From contig NZ_JABWRF020000005.1 in assembly GCF_014268805.2 (NCBI RefSeq), positions 1 to 64,000 of the forward strand: DNA of 64,000 bases, written 5' to 3'. Positions 50,954 to 59,799 of this stretch are shown here, in pieces. The position numbers were made by a program, and so were the translations under genes. Origin of the DNA: Pseudomonas farsensis. Lineage in GTDB: Bacteria > Pseudomonadota > Gammaproteobacteria > Pseudomonadales > Pseudomonadaceae. Below the pieces are notes generated by a model that was given only the letters and a program-made list of their open reading frames with translations, was not told where the DNA came from and did not search any database. Within the stretch, counting starts at the first letter, position 1; each line of letters starts with the position of its first letter.

Positions 50954-51135
50954 CTAGTGCACAGACCTACACCCCGACCACACGGACGCGCCAAGGCGTG
51001 CAACCCATGACACGCCCTGCGATGTCATCCATTTGCGATGTCTGCAACAAGGCCCGCGTGAAGGGCAACCACGACCAGTGCTCGAAGATCCGCCAGGCAG
51101 CTGGCTTCATCTTCAGCCGGAGGACTACGGCATGA
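50950..51135 (+). CDS. Small Cys-motif phage protein, 61 aa
   Basis: GTG start at 50950, overlapping the previous stop; an ATG at 51007 (MTRPAMSS) is possible. The core SSICDVCNKARVKGNHDQCS contains C-x-x-C and H/C ligands. Unknown function. Confidence 0.55.
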   Translation: MTSAQTYTPTTRTRQGVQPMTRPAMSSICDVCNKARVKGNHDQCSKIRQAAGFIFSRRTTA

Positions 51136-51617
51136 ACATGGACCTCATCAAACTGAAAGCCCTCGCCACCGCGGCTGCCGCCAACCAATACGATGCCGTG
51201 GCCCTGAATGACTACGGCATGGCAGTACCGCCCGCGACGGTGCTGGGCTTGATAACCGAGACCGAGCGCCACCGCCAGGTCAACGCCGAGGGCTGTAAGC
51301 CCGACAGCAACATCCTGCTCTCCGGCGTCCCCTGCGGCGGTGCAGCGCCTCGCCGCAGCCTCGACAAGCCCGACCTCAATTCCAAGATCCACCCCGATGA
51401 CATGGCGGCGATCACGAAATGGCATTGCGACTTATTGCAACTAACCGACTCTGGCGGGCCAGATGACACATCCTTGCTGCAGGACCAAGCCTATGCCTTG
51501 GGCCGAAACCGAGTCCAAAACGAGTGGCTAGGGGAACAACACCAGGCCACCGCAGCCCTTCATCAAGAATTTGTGAGTGGTGAACCGCAGCTGCAACGGC
51601 AGGAGGGCCTGGCATGA
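51132..51617 (+). CDS. Ea22-like phage early protein
   Basis: 161 aa from ATG 51132. N terminus MNMDLIKLKALATAAAANQY and the segment MAVPPATVLGLITETERHRQ fit the Ea22-like family (KALA-A ... P-VLALI-ENERL). C terminus is Gln-rich and helical. Overlaps its neighbours by 4 bp on each side. Confidence 0.65.
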   Translation: MNMDLIKLKALATAAAANQYDAVALNDYGMAVPPATVLGLITETERHRQVNAEGCKPDSNILLSGVPCGGAAPRRSLDKPDLNSKIHPDDMAAITKWHCDLLQLTDSGGPDDTSLLQDQAYALGRNRVQNEWLGEQHQATAALHQEFVSGEPQLQRQEGLA

Positions 51618-51892
51618 ACACGGCATTTATGCTGATGGCACAGTACAACGGCGTGGCAATCATCTCGATTGATCGTGTATGCACTGACTACTTCACCCAC
51701 CTAACGCCGGATATGTTTCAGCGGAAGGTCCTGGCCGGCCAGATCAACCTCCCCATCACCCGACTGGAATCAAGCCAGAAAAGCGCGCGAGGCATCCACA
51801 TTGCCGATCTTGCTCTTTACTTGGATCAGCAACGGGATGCTGCGCGTAAAGAGTGCGCACAGTTGAACAAGACGCTTCGGGCAGCCCCTTGA
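51614..51892 (+). CDS. PrtN-like transcriptional activator
   Basis: 92 aa. TAFMLMAQYNGVAIISIDRV, CTDYFTHLTPDMFQRKVLAG and LESSQKSARGIHIADLALYL are close to P. aeruginosa PrtN, the activator of pyocin genes. It ends the early operon; it may activate phage late genes or cross-act on resident pyocins (inference). Confidence 0.85.
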   Translation: MNTAFMLMAQYNGVAIISIDRVCTDYFTHLTPDMFQRKVLAGQINLPITRLESSQKSARGIHIADLALYLDQQRDAARKECAQLNKTLRAAP

Positions 51893-51991
51893 AGCATCTA
51901 CGCTACAGCGGCATAAGTATTTGGGCTGATGCCGACAAACGACCTAGCCACTTGCGCGTGGCCTTATGGCCGATATCTGACCTTCGCGAAA

Positions 51992-52049
51992 GGCAGCTAT
52001 GGGTCGATAGCGGTCGCTTGCGAATGACCGCTATCGACCCATAGCTGCC
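51992..52049. repeat. Perfect 24-bp inverted repeat downstream of trkH
   Basis: Arms at 51992-52015 (beginning GGCAGCTATGGGTCGATAGC) and 52026-52049, with a 10-nt loop. The arm sequence is a Pseudomonas extragenic repeat; a related copy is at 53720-53776 on the other side of trkH. It may terminate both the early operon and trkH. Confidence 0.85.
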
Positions 52050-52064
52050 CTTTGCAGTGGGCAG

Positions 52065-53519
52065 CTAATACCTCCAGAACACCGGGGTTACCATCACTAG
52101 CACCGTCAGGATTTCCAGCCGTCCCAGGAGCATACCAACGGTCAGCAGCCACTTTGCTGCATCAGGTAATGATGAGAAGTTGCCGGCAGGTCCGATAATT
52201 GTGCCCACGCCTGGCCCAACGTTGCACACAGCAGTGGCGGCACCACTCAGAGCAGTCGTCCAGTCCAGCCCGATCAGCGCCAGTCCTAGCGCAATCAGGG
52301 CAATGGTGATGGTGAAGAAAAACGAGAAAGTCAAAAGCGAACGCACGATCTCCTCGTCAATGGGGTGTCCATTGTATTTTTTCTGAATGACCGCGCGTGG
52401 ATGAATCAGTTGCTTCAAGTTACTGACGAGCAGGACGGCAGCCACTTGGAAGCGGAAGATTTTAAGACCGCCAGCCGTCGAGCCTGAACACCCTCCGACA
52501 AAGGTTAGGTAGAAGAACAACAGAACGGCAAAACTCCCCCACAGTGTGTAGTCACCGACCGCAATTCCGGTGGTCGTCACGACGGAAGTCACGTTGACCG
52601 CCACGATCCGAACGGCGTCCCACCAGTCGTATTCGCTGTGAAAGCATAACCACGTACCCACAGCCAGCGAAGTGACAGTCAAGAACCCGAGAAACCCGCG
52701 TACTTGGTGATCCATCAGTAACGCACGCCGATTACCGCGCAATGTCGCGACGTATAAGGTGAAGGGCAGGCTACCCAAGATCATGACGACCACTGCAACC
52801 CAATGAATCGCAGGCTGCGTCCAATGCCCGAGTGAGGTATCCGACGTTGAGAATCCACCCGTAGAAATCAACGACATTGCGTGGTTGATCGCTTCGAACG
52901 GTGTCATTCCAGCGAACCAGAGTGCTAGTGCTCCAGCACCCGTGAGTCCCAGGTAGAGTGCAAGGATGTATTTGGCTGCCACATGGGATCGCGGCGTAAC
53001 TTTCTCCGACCAGTCAGAAGACTCTGTCTGGAACAGGCGCATGCCACCGACTCGCAACATCGGAAGGATAGCGACAGCCATGCCGATGAAGCCTATGCCT
53101 CCCAACCAGTGAAGCATGGAGCGCCATATCAGAAGGCCGGGAGATGCGGTATCCAAGCCAGTGAGGACGGTCGAGCCTGTCGTTGTGATCCCTGACATCG
53201 TTTCAAAAAACGCGTCGGTGTAACTGATGTGGTGGATGAACACCATCGGTAGAGCTGCAAAGGCGCAAACCACAACCCAGCTCGCCGTTGTCAAGAAATA
53301 CATATCCCTTGGGCGCAGCTGGGATGTTTCTGGATGCCTGCGCCCAATAAGCGCCAGCCCACAGACCAACGTAATCAGGCTCGACCACAGAAAGGCGCCG
53401 AGCTCATCGACTCGCTCATACACTACCAACGTAACCATGGGAATAACCATGGTTACTGCCAGAGTGATCAGGAAAACGCCCAAGATGAAGCCGACAAGCC
53501 GCATTGCTGCGAGAGACAT
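52065..53519 (-). CDS. trkH: TrkH-family potassium transporter, prophage cargo
   Basis: 484 aa integral membrane protein. Four pore-loop filters are visible: TTTGSTVL, STGGFSTSD, TTTGIAVG and CNVGPGVG, each with the key Gly of the TrkH/KtrB family. Usually works with TrkA/TrkG-type NAD-binding subunits to import K+; no trkA is present here. It lies between the end of the early operon and the integrase, transcribed apart from both, flanked by repeats. Confidence 0.93.
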   Translation of the reverse strand: MSLAAMRLVGFILGVFLITLAVTMVIPMVTLVVYERVDELGAFLWSSLITLVCGLALIGRRHPETSQLRPRDMYFLTTASWVVVCAFAALPMVFIHHISYTDAFFETMSGITTTGSTVLTGLDTASPGLLIWRSMLHWLGGIGFIGMAVAILPMLRVGGMRLFQTESSDWSEKVTPRSHVAAKYILALYLGLTGAGALALWFAGMTPFEAINHAMSLISTGGFSTSDTSLGHWTQPAIHWVAVVVMILGSLPFTLYVATLRGNRRALLMDHQVRGFLGFLTVTSLAVGTWLCFHSEYDWWDAVRIVAVNVTSVVTTTGIAVGDYTLWGSFAVLLFFYLTFVGGCSGSTAGGLKIFRFQVAAVLLVSNLKQLIHPRAVIQKKYNGHPIDEEIVRSLLTFSFFFTITIALIALGLALIGLDWTTALSGAATAVCNVGPGVGTIIGPAGNFSSLPDAAKWLLTVGMLLGRLEILTVLVMVTPVFWRY

Positions 53520-53826
53520 ACGGTTAGCCTACGAAATGAGAGCCGTGCAGTATCCTATGCTCAACCTCGGTCTTCCGTAAATTTTGCGTAAAAGCAGGCA
53601 TAAATGCCCGCTTCGCAGGAGCATGGGTCAGATCTTCAGCCCGGGAGTTGAATGGCCGCCTACGGCCCGCCAAAGACTGTTATCTAACTCGCGCTCTCAT
53701 TATTGGGCGCATCAAATGTCCGCTTCTGGCCGATTGCTGCCTTGAAAGTAGGGCAGCTATGGGGTCGAAAGCGGCCTCTGCTGCCCAACATGCTTAGATC
53801 CAATTAGACGTTTAGGGCAGAGCAGA
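53520..53826. other. Gap between trkH and integrase genes
   Basis: About 300 bp holding the trkH upstream region and the repeat at 53720-53776. No ORF of note was found. Confidence 0.5.
53720..53776. repeat. Imperfect hairpin repeat upstream of trkH
   Basis: CCGCTTCTGGCCGATTGCTGCC (53720 on) and GGGCAGCTATGGGGTCGAAAGC (53751-53776) form an imperfect inverted pair. The second half matches the arm of the 51992-52049 hairpin with few changes. Confidence 0.7.
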
Positions 53827-54990
53827 TCATGGCGATTGTCGAAAGTGACTTTGCGCTTTCCCAGCCGGTTGCCCAGCCCGAGCGCCCAGCGTGACGGGAG
53901 CTTGGATGATCCGCTCCAACCAACTCCACTCCGCATATCGATCTCCACGCCCTCTCAAATGTGTGTATCGCCGCAACGAATTCCAGTCACGATGACCTGA
54001 AACACTTGATACCCTCGGGATATCCCAGTCCATTTCGAACAACCGGCTCACGCCCTCGTGGCGTAGATCGTGGAAGTGCAGATCCTCAATACCCTTCAAC
54101 CTGCACGCCTTCGCCCAGGCGGTACCAACTGAGTCGGTGTTGTAGGGGAAGATCTCCGGGCACTCGCGCGGCATGCTGTGCACGATCTGCCAGGCCTCAT
54201 CTGGCAAATGGCACCAAACGTCATTGCCGATCTTCTGGCCGGGGTTTTTCATGTCGCGGACCTTCACCGCCTGCCGGTGCTCATCCAAGTCTTCCCATCG
54301 AATGCGGGTGATTTCATCCATCCGCCGCGTCGAGTAGATGGCAAAAGCGACAACCTTGGGCATGTGGATGACTGTCGGCCTGCGCTGCAGCATCTCGAAG
54401 AAGTGTTCGAGCACCAGGTCGAGCTCATCCAGTGTCGGGCGCCGATCCCGCTCGCGGCTCTTGAGGTTGTACCCAAACTGCTTCAAGACCAATCGTGCAT
54501 CAGCCATCGCCTGGGGATTGATCTCATAACCCCAAGCCGCCCTAGCCAACGATAGAACCGAGCCCAGGTGCGCCATGTCGTTGCCAGCCGTCTGGGGCTT
54601 GATCCCTCCTCCCTCGGGGCTCATACGCCAAAGCGCATAGTCCACGAGCACCTGCTGGGAAATATCGGAATCGACCCGTTCACCAAGCGGGCTTCGCTTG
54701 ATGGCTTCCAGGGTGCGTCGCTTGGTTTCTCCGAGCGGCCGGGCTTTTTCGGCCTCGACCAGGTAGCGGTCGATCATGTCCTTGACCTTGTGCCCCACAC
54801 GACTGGCACGCTCGATCGCACCAGGTTCTGCCAGCTCAGTCTCTCGTCGCTTCGCCCAGGCTACGGCGGCCTGTTTACGGGCGAACGTCTGGCTCTCTTG
54901 GTAGACTGTGACCTTGTCGCGGTTGATGCGAATCTGAGCGGTGTAGCTGATGGTGCCATCGGCTTTCTTGCGCGGTCTGATCGTTGCCAT
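53827..54990 (-). CDS. int: Tyrosine-recombinase integrase of the dusA-targeting type
   Basis: 387 aa from ATG 54990. N-terminal arm-binding domain (MATIRPRKKADGTISYTAQI), core-binding helices, then the catalytic domain with R223 (STRRMDEI), H307-x-x-R310 (FHDLRHEG), H333 (SGHRDW) and nucleophile Y342 (RRYTHL). It is divergent from the recreated dusA start, 170 bp from the core site, and catalyses integration at dusA. Confidence 0.95.
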   Translation of the reverse strand: MATIRPRKKADGTISYTAQIRINRDKVTVYQESQTFARKQAAVAWAKRRETELAEPGAIERASRVGHKVKDMIDRYLVEAEKARPLGETKRRTLEAIKRSPLGERVDSDISQQVLVDYALWRMSPEGGGIKPQTAGNDMAHLGSVLSLARAAWGYEINPQAMADARLVLKQFGYNLKSRERDRRPTLDELDLVLEHFFEMLQRRPTVIHMPKVVAFAIYSTRRMDEITRIRWEDLDEHRQAVKVRDMKNPGQKIGNDVWCHLPDEAWQIVHSMPRECPEIFPYNTDSVGTAWAKACRLKGIEDLHFHDLRHEGVSRLFEMDWDIPRVSSVSGHRDWNSLRRYTHLRGRGDRYAEWSWLERIIQAPVTLGARAGQPAGKAQSHFRQSP

Positions 54991-54996
54991 AGGAAA

Positions 54997-55045
54997 TTGG
55001 TACACGTCGTTAGTCGATTGGTACATTGTACCAAGCGCTTGGTAA
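54997..55045. promoter_or_regulatory. Candidate integrase arm-type sites, right
   Basis: TTGGTAC at 54997-55003 and 55018-55024, inverted GTACCAA at 55028-55034, and TTGGTAA at 55039-55045. The same word occurs at 12793 near attL. They overlap the integrase promoter, so binding could autoregulate int. Confidence 0.45.
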
Positions 55046-55071
55046 AAACGCCCCAAAACCCCCGAAAATCG

Positions 55072-56103
55072 GTGCGAAACACGTTGAACGAAATCACAGC
55101 AAAACCAAGCTTAATACCAGGCTCCACGCGCCCTGCGCCATCCCGCCGCTTCAGCGTTGCACCGATGATGGACTGGACCGACCGCCACTGCCGCTTCTTC
55201 CTGCGCCTACTATCAAAAAACGCCCTGCTCTACACCGAAATGGTCACCACAGGCGCCCTGCTGCATAACGACGCCCAACGTTTCCTGCGCCACGACGTCT
55301 CCGAGCACCCGCTAGCCCTGCAACTAGGCGGCAGTGTCCCAGCCGACCTGGCAGCCTGCGCCAAGCTTGCCGAGCAGGCGGGCTATGACGAGGTCAACCT
55401 CAACGTTGGCTGCCCCAGCGACCGGGTGCAGAACAACATGATCGGCGCCTGCCTGATGGCGCATCCGGCGCTGGTGGCCGATTGCGTCAAGGCCATGCAG
55501 GACGCGGTGGGCATCGAGGTCACGGTCAAGCACCGCATCGGCATCAATGGCCGCGACAGCTACGCCGAGCTGTGCGATTTCGTCGGCCAAGTACGCGACG
55601 CGGGCTGCCGCAGCTTTACCGTGCATGCGCGCATCGCCATTCTGGAAGGGCTCTCGCCGAAGGAAAACCGCGAGATTCCGCCGCTGCGCTATGACGTGGC
55701 CGCGCAACTGAAAGCGGATTTCCCCGACCTTGAGCTGGTGCTCAACGGCGGCATCAAAACGCTGGAGGAATGCCGCACCCACCTGCAGACCTTCGATGGG
55801 GTGATGCTGGGGCGTGAGGCGTACCACAACCCGTACCTGCTGGCCGAGGTCGACCAGCAGTTGTTCGGTAGCACAGCGCCCGTCATCGGCCGGGCCGAGG
55901 CGTTGGCCAAGCTGCGGCCTTATATCGTTGCGCATATCGAAAGCGGCGGCGCCATGCACCATGTCACTCGGCATATTCTTGGCCTGGGCCAAGGGTTTCC
56001 GGGCGCGCGACGGTTCCGCCAGTTGCTGTCGGCGGATATTCACAAGACTGACACGCCGCTTGCGGTGCTGGACCAGGCGGCTGAGCTGCTGCAAGGGCGT
56101 TGA
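55072..56103 (+). CDS. dusA: tRNA-dihydrouridine synthase A, with phage-supplied 5' end
   Basis: About 343 aa. FMN enzyme that makes dihydrouridine at tRNA positions 20/20a. Key parts: SVAPMMDWTDRHCRFFLRLL, the catalytic Cys in LNVGCPSDRVQNN, VKHRIGING, VHARIAILEGLSPKENR and LNGGIKTLEEC. Everything before the core at 55162 is phage-derived. Start is likely GTG 55072 or TTG 55084; no ATG precedes the core in frame. The original N terminus remains at 12651-12749. Confidence 0.9.
   Translation: MRNTLNEITAKPSLIPGSTRPAPSRRFSVAPMMDWTDRHCRFFLRLLSKNALLYTEMVTTGALLHNDAQRFLRHDVSEHPLALQLGGSVPADLAACAKLAEQAGYDEVNLNVGCPSDRVQNNMIGACLMAHPALVADCVKAMQDAVGIEVTVKHRIGINGRDSYAELCDFVGQVRDAGCRSFTVHARIAILEGLSPKENREIPPLRYDVAAQLKADFPDLELVLNGGIKTLEECRTHLQTFDGVMLGREAYHNPYLLAEVDQQLFGSTAPVIGRAEALAKLRPYIVAHIESGGAMHHVTRHILGLGQGFPGARRFRQLLSADIHKTDTPLAVLDQAAELLQGR
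55162..55172. repeat. attR core
   Basis: CCGATGATGGA, identical to attL at 12720-12730, within the dusA reading frame. Confidence 0.85.
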
Positions 56104-56292
56104 TGGAACCTGGGGGGCGGTTTTGACTCGAAGGGTTAGCCTTTAACGCAGCCTTTCGCGGGGCGAGCCTGCTCATGCTTTGCGCAAACGAGCGAATGCA
56201 CCCGCGGGGGCTTGCCCGATCACTTTGTGCAGGCCTTGAGTGGCCGCCGGGGCTCGGGTAATGTCGAGCCATTGCACAGGACAGAGCACGCC

Positions 56293-57219
56293 ATGACTTC
56301 CAAGCTGGAACAACTCAAGCAGTTCACCACCGTGGTCGCCGATACCGGCGATCTGGACGCCATCACCCGCCTCAAGCCGGTGGACGCTACCACTAACCCG
56401 TCGCTGCTGCTCAAGGCCGCTGCCATTACCGGTTACGCCGACCTGCTCAAGCAGGTCAAAAGCGATGCCAAGGGTAATGTCGACCTTGCCTGCGACAAGT
56501 TTTCGGTAGCCGTGGGCACGGGCATTCTGAAGGTGATTCCGGGGCGCATCTCCACCGAGGTAGACGCGCGGTTGTCGTTCGATGAGCCGGCGTTGCTGAG
56601 CAAAGCCCGCCAACTGATCGCGCTGTACGAGGCTGCCGGCGTTGGCCGTGACCGCGTGCTGATCAAGCTGGCTTCAACCTGGGAAGGTATTCGCGCGGCC
56701 GAGAAGCTGGAAAAGGAAGGCATCCAGACCAACCTCACGCTGCTGTTCTCCTTCGCCCAGGCGCAGGCGTGCGCCGATGCAGGCGTGTTCCTGATCTCGC
56801 CGTTCGTGGGCCGTATCTACGACTGGTACAAGAAGAGCACGGGCACTGATTATGTCGGCGCCGATGACCCGGGCGTGCAGTCGGTTACGCGCATCTACGA
56901 CTACTACAAAACCAATGGCTACAAGACGGTGGTGATGGGCGCGAGCTTCCGCAACATTGGCCAAATCGAGCAATTGGCCGGTTGCGACCGCCTGACCATC
57001 AGCCCAGAGCTGTTGCAGCAGTTGTCTGAAGACCAAGGCGAGCTGCCGCGCATCCTCACGCCGGGCAATAGCGGCGAGGCCAAGCAGCAACTGAACGAAG
57101 CTCAGTTCCGCTGGGCGATGAACGAGGATGCCATGGCCACCGAGAAGCTGGCAGAAGGCATCCGCCAGTTCGCCCGCGACCAGGAAAAACTCGAAGCGGT
57201 GATGGCTGCAAAAGCCTGA
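56293..57219 (+). CDS. tal: Transaldolase
   Basis: 308 aa. Pentose-phosphate enzyme moving a dihydroxyacetone unit from sedoheptulose-7-phosphate to glyceraldehyde-3-phosphate. Schiff-base Lys K125 in RVLIKLASTWEG, DATTNPSLLL near residue 31 and PFVGRIYDWYK are TalB signatures. Start at 56293 (MTSKLEQLKQ); earlier frame to 56212 is not supported. Confidence 0.96.
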   Translation: MTSKLEQLKQFTTVVADTGDLDAITRLKPVDATTNPSLLLKAAAITGYADLLKQVKSDAKGNVDLACDKFSVAVGTGILKVIPGRISTEVDARLSFDEPALLSKARQLIALYEAAGVGRDRVLIKLASTWEGIRAAEKLEKEGIQTNLTLLFSFAQAQACADAGVFLISPFVGRIYDWYKKSTGTDYVGADDPGVQSVTRIYDYYKTNGYKTVVMGASFRNIGQIEQLAGCDRLTISPELLQQLSEDQGELPRILTPGNSGEAKQQLNEAQFRWAMNEDAMATEKLAEGIRQFARDQEKLEAVMAAKA

Positions 57220-57238
57220 TACACATTGCGATTGATCG

Positions 57239-57275
57239 ACGGGCGGGGAATGCCGAGCATTCTCCGCCCGTTTTT
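57239..57275 (+). terminator. Terminator after tal
   Basis: GC-rich 15-nt arms (57239-57253 and 57257-57271; ACGGGCGG... paired with ...CCGCCCGT, with one bulged position) followed by TTTTT. Confidence 0.85.
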
Positions 57276-57326
57276 CGTTTGCTGGCGCGCTTAGCCGCTG
57301 CCACACCTGCTTAAGGCCCCGCCCTG

Positions 57327-59192
57327 ATGACCCCCACCACTGCACTCCCCCTCGTGCTCGCAGGCCCTGTGCTGCGCCGCCTGGAGCCACAACGCCTGGC
57401 GATCTGGCTAGTGGGCTCGCAGGCGTTGCCGTTTGAATTCATGCTTGATTGCACAGGCGTCACCCCTACTCTGCACTGCGAAACCCTCGCGGTAGGCCAG
57501 CATGCGTTTATTCACCTGCTGGACATCCGCTTCGACCAGCCACTGCCCTGCGATGTGCAACTGAGCTACGACTTGCTTCTGGAAAACGGCCAAGGTATCG
57601 CCGACTGGGCACCGCACCTGCTCTACCCCGGCGCCAGCAGGCCCAGCTTTGTGCTGCGGGCGCGTATGGACCAGTTGCTGCACGGCTCATGCCGCAAGCC
57701 GCACCATGCCGCTGCCGACGGCCTGCTGTGTGCCGACCGCCTGCTAGCGGCGGGCCCGTTGCCTGCCGAGCGGCCAGCGGTGTTGCTGATGACCGGCGAC
57801 CAGGTCTACGCCGATGATGTTGCCGGGCCCACACTGCGGGCCATCCATGAGCTGATCGAGCGCCTGGGGCTGTTTGACGAGGCGCTGGACGGCGCCTTGG
57901 TAAACACTGGCGCCGAGCTGTACGGCCACCCGGCCAGCTATTACCACCGGGCCGACCTGTTGCCGGCGCAAGAAGGCAACGAGACGCTGCGCGAGCGTTT
58001 TTTCGGCGGCAAGCGCAAGCCGATCTTTTCGTCGAGCAACGCCGACAACCATTTGGTGACCTTCGCCGAAATCATGGCGATGTACCTGTTGGTGTGGTCG
58101 CCGCTGCCGTGGGCGCTGGTGGGCATGCACATGCCTGCCGGGCTCAATGATGAAGATCAGGCGCGCTACCGCAAGGAGCTGCCGCTGGTGGAGGGCTTTC
58201 GCGATGGGCTTGGGCAAGTCGCGCGGGTCATGGCCCACCTGCCCTGCCTGATGATCTTCGACGACCACGACGTCACCGACGACTGGAACCTGTCGGCGCA
58301 GTGGGAGCAAACGGCCTATGGGCATCCGTTTTCGCGACGGATCATCGGTAATGCGCTGCTGGGGTATCTGCTGTGCCAGGGCTGGGGCAACGACCCCGAT
58401 GCCTGCGCCGGGCTGGTAGCGGCGTATCGGGAGCAGTTTGCACGCGGCGCGCAGGCTCACGACGCGCTGCTTGGCGAACTGCTGCGCTTTCAGGGCTGGC
58501 AGTACACCGTGCCGAGCAACCCACCGTTGCTGGTGCTGGACACCCGCACGCGGCGCTGGCGCAGCGAAAGCAGCCTGGGCAAGCCGTCGGGACTGATGGA
58601 TTGGGAGGCGTTGTGTGAGCTGCAGCAGGCGCTGCTTGACCATCCGTCGGCGGTCATCGTGTCACCGGCGCCAATCTTTGGGGTCAAGCTGATCGAGGCT
58701 GTGCAGCGGGTGTTCAGTGCGCTGGGTTACCCGCTGCTGGTGGATGCGGAAAACTGGATGGCACACCGCGGTGCCGCGCAAGTGGTGCTGAACATTTTGC
58801 GGCACTCGCGCACGCCAGGGCATTACGTGGTGCTATCGGGTGATGTGCATTACTCGTTCGTCTACGAGGTATTGATTCGCCACCGCCAGCAAAGCCCGCA
58901 CCTGTGGCAGGTGACCAGCAGCGGCATCAAGAACGAGTTTCCACGGCGCCTGCTGGATGTGCTCGACCGCCTGAACCGCTGGCTGTATTCGCCGCGTTCG
59001 CCGTTGAACTGGTTTACCAAGCGGCGGCAGATGGAGGTGGTGCCAAGGGTGCCCAGCCATCGCAAGGCGGGTGAACGGCTGTGGAACAGCGCGGGGCTGG
59101 GGCAGGTGTTTTTTGATGAGCAGGGGCGGCCGGAGCGGGTGTTTCAGCTCAATGCCGATGGGGCGCCGGCTACCGAGTTTGTTCGGGATTGA
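57327..59192 (+). CDS. PhoD-like metallophosphatase
   Basis: 621 aa. Alkaline phosphatase D-like fold: metal-binding blocks MTGDQVYADDVAGP (about residue 158), IFDDHDVTDDWN (about 313) and LSGDVHYSFVYE (about 508). No N-terminal signal or Tat motif is visible, so it probably stays in the cytoplasm, unlike secreted PhoD. Substrate unknown. Confidence 0.85.
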   Translation: MTPTTALPLVLAGPVLRRLEPQRLAIWLVGSQALPFEFMLDCTGVTPTLHCETLAVGQHAFIHLLDIRFDQPLPCDVQLSYDLLLENGQGIADWAPHLLYPGASRPSFVLRARMDQLLHGSCRKPHHAAADGLLCADRLLAAGPLPAERPAVLLMTGDQVYADDVAGPTLRAIHELIERLGLFDEALDGALVNTGAELYGHPASYYHRADLLPAQEGNETLRERFFGGKRKPIFSSSNADNHLVTFAEIMAMYLLVWSPLPWALVGMHMPAGLNDEDQARYRKELPLVEGFRDGLGQVARVMAHLPCLMIFDDHDVTDDWNLSAQWEQTAYGHPFSRRIIGNALLGYLLCQGWGNDPDACAGLVAAYREQFARGAQAHDALLGELLRFQGWQYTVPSNPPLLVLDTRTRRWRSESSLGKPSGLMDWEALCELQQALLDHPSAVIVSPAPIFGVKLIEAVQRVFSALGYPLLVDAENWMAHRGAAQVVLNILRHSRTPGHYVVLSGDVHYSFVYEVLIRHRQQSPHLWQVTSSGIKNEFPRRLLDVLDRLNRWLYSPRSPLNWFTKRRQMEVVPRVPSHRKAGERLWNSAGLGQVFFDEQGRPERVFQLNADGAPATEFVRD

Positions 59193-59216
59193 GAGGTGGG
59201 CCGGCCTGCCGGAAAC

Positions 59217-59303
59217 GTGGGAGCGGGCTTGCCCCGCGATGGCGTCAGACCATGCAACTGAACCAGGCCTGCTGGCGCCATCGCGGGGCAAGCCCGCTCC
59301 CAC
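59217..59303. repeat. Inverted pair of P. putida REP elements
   Basis: 28-bp arms at 59217-59244 and 59276-59303, each with the REP core GCGGGCTTGCCCCGCGATGG. Lies between convergent phoD-like and rssC genes. Confidence 0.9.
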
Positions 59304-59316
59304 AGCTCCAACGGCC

Positions 59317-59799
59317 TCAGGTTCTTTCGAGCGCGTTTACCAGGTCGTGAAAGGCTTCACGGTTGGAGTCGTTCAGGCCCATCAGGATCTTGTGCGCTTC
59401 AAGCACCTTGGAACGCACCACCGCTTCATCCTGATCCTGCGACGGCAGGTCGGTCAGGCACTCAGGGCACGGGATCGGGCGATCGACGATGTTGAACACC
59501 TGATCAAAACCCATCGACTGCAACAGCCGCGAGATGTCCGGGTTGGTGGTGACCACGGTCGGCAGCAGGCCAACCTTTTGCCGCGAAAGGATCGACAGCT
59601 TGGCCAGCAGGCCCAGCGTGGTGCTGTCGATGCTCTCGGTTTCGGTCAGGTCGATGACGATGGCCGAGAAATTCAACGCAGTGAAGATTTTCTCGATCGT
59701 CGCATCCAACGCCGAACACAGGGTCAGGCGCACTTCACCGACAAATTTCAGAACGAAGGTGCCGCTCTGTTCGGCGAACTGGATTCTACCAGTAGTCAT
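59317..59799 (-). CDS. rssC: STAS-domain anti-sigma factor antagonist RssC
   Basis: 160 aa. STAS domain in residues 1-105, with the phosphorylatable Ser S59 in the motif TESIDSTTLGLL. A helical C-terminal extension carries PCPECLTDLP. Its start overlaps the rssB stop by 4 bp. In Pseudomonas, RssB and RssC act together in control of RpoS-type stress response; RssB likely dephosphorylates this protein. Confidence 0.85.
   Translation of the reverse strand: MTTGRIQFAEQSGTFVLKFVGEVRLTLCSALDATIEKIFTALNFSAIVIDLTETESIDSTTLGLLAKLSILSRQKVGLLPTVVTTNPDISRLLQSMGFDQVFNIVDRPIPCPECLTDLPSQDQDEAVVRSKVLEAHKILMGLNDSNREAFHDLVNALERT

Larger units (their letters stand above)
12720..55172. mobile_element. Complete-looking prophage integrated in dusA, ~42.4 kb
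   Basis: Bounded by the repeated 11-bp core in dusA. It contains integrase, CI/Cro-type switch, replication, packaging, head, contractile tail and lysis genes, none visibly broken. The head module is lambda-like and the tail is P2-like. DusA is a known integration target for tyrosine-recombinase prophages. Non-structural cargo lies at both ends (SOS and DprA/PRTase genes at the left, trkH at the right). Confidence 0.95.

Noticed and set aside
54568..55071. N-terminal extension of dusA within the integrase gene
   Set aside because: The open frame is antisense to int; dusA translation most likely starts at GTG 55072 or TTG 55084.
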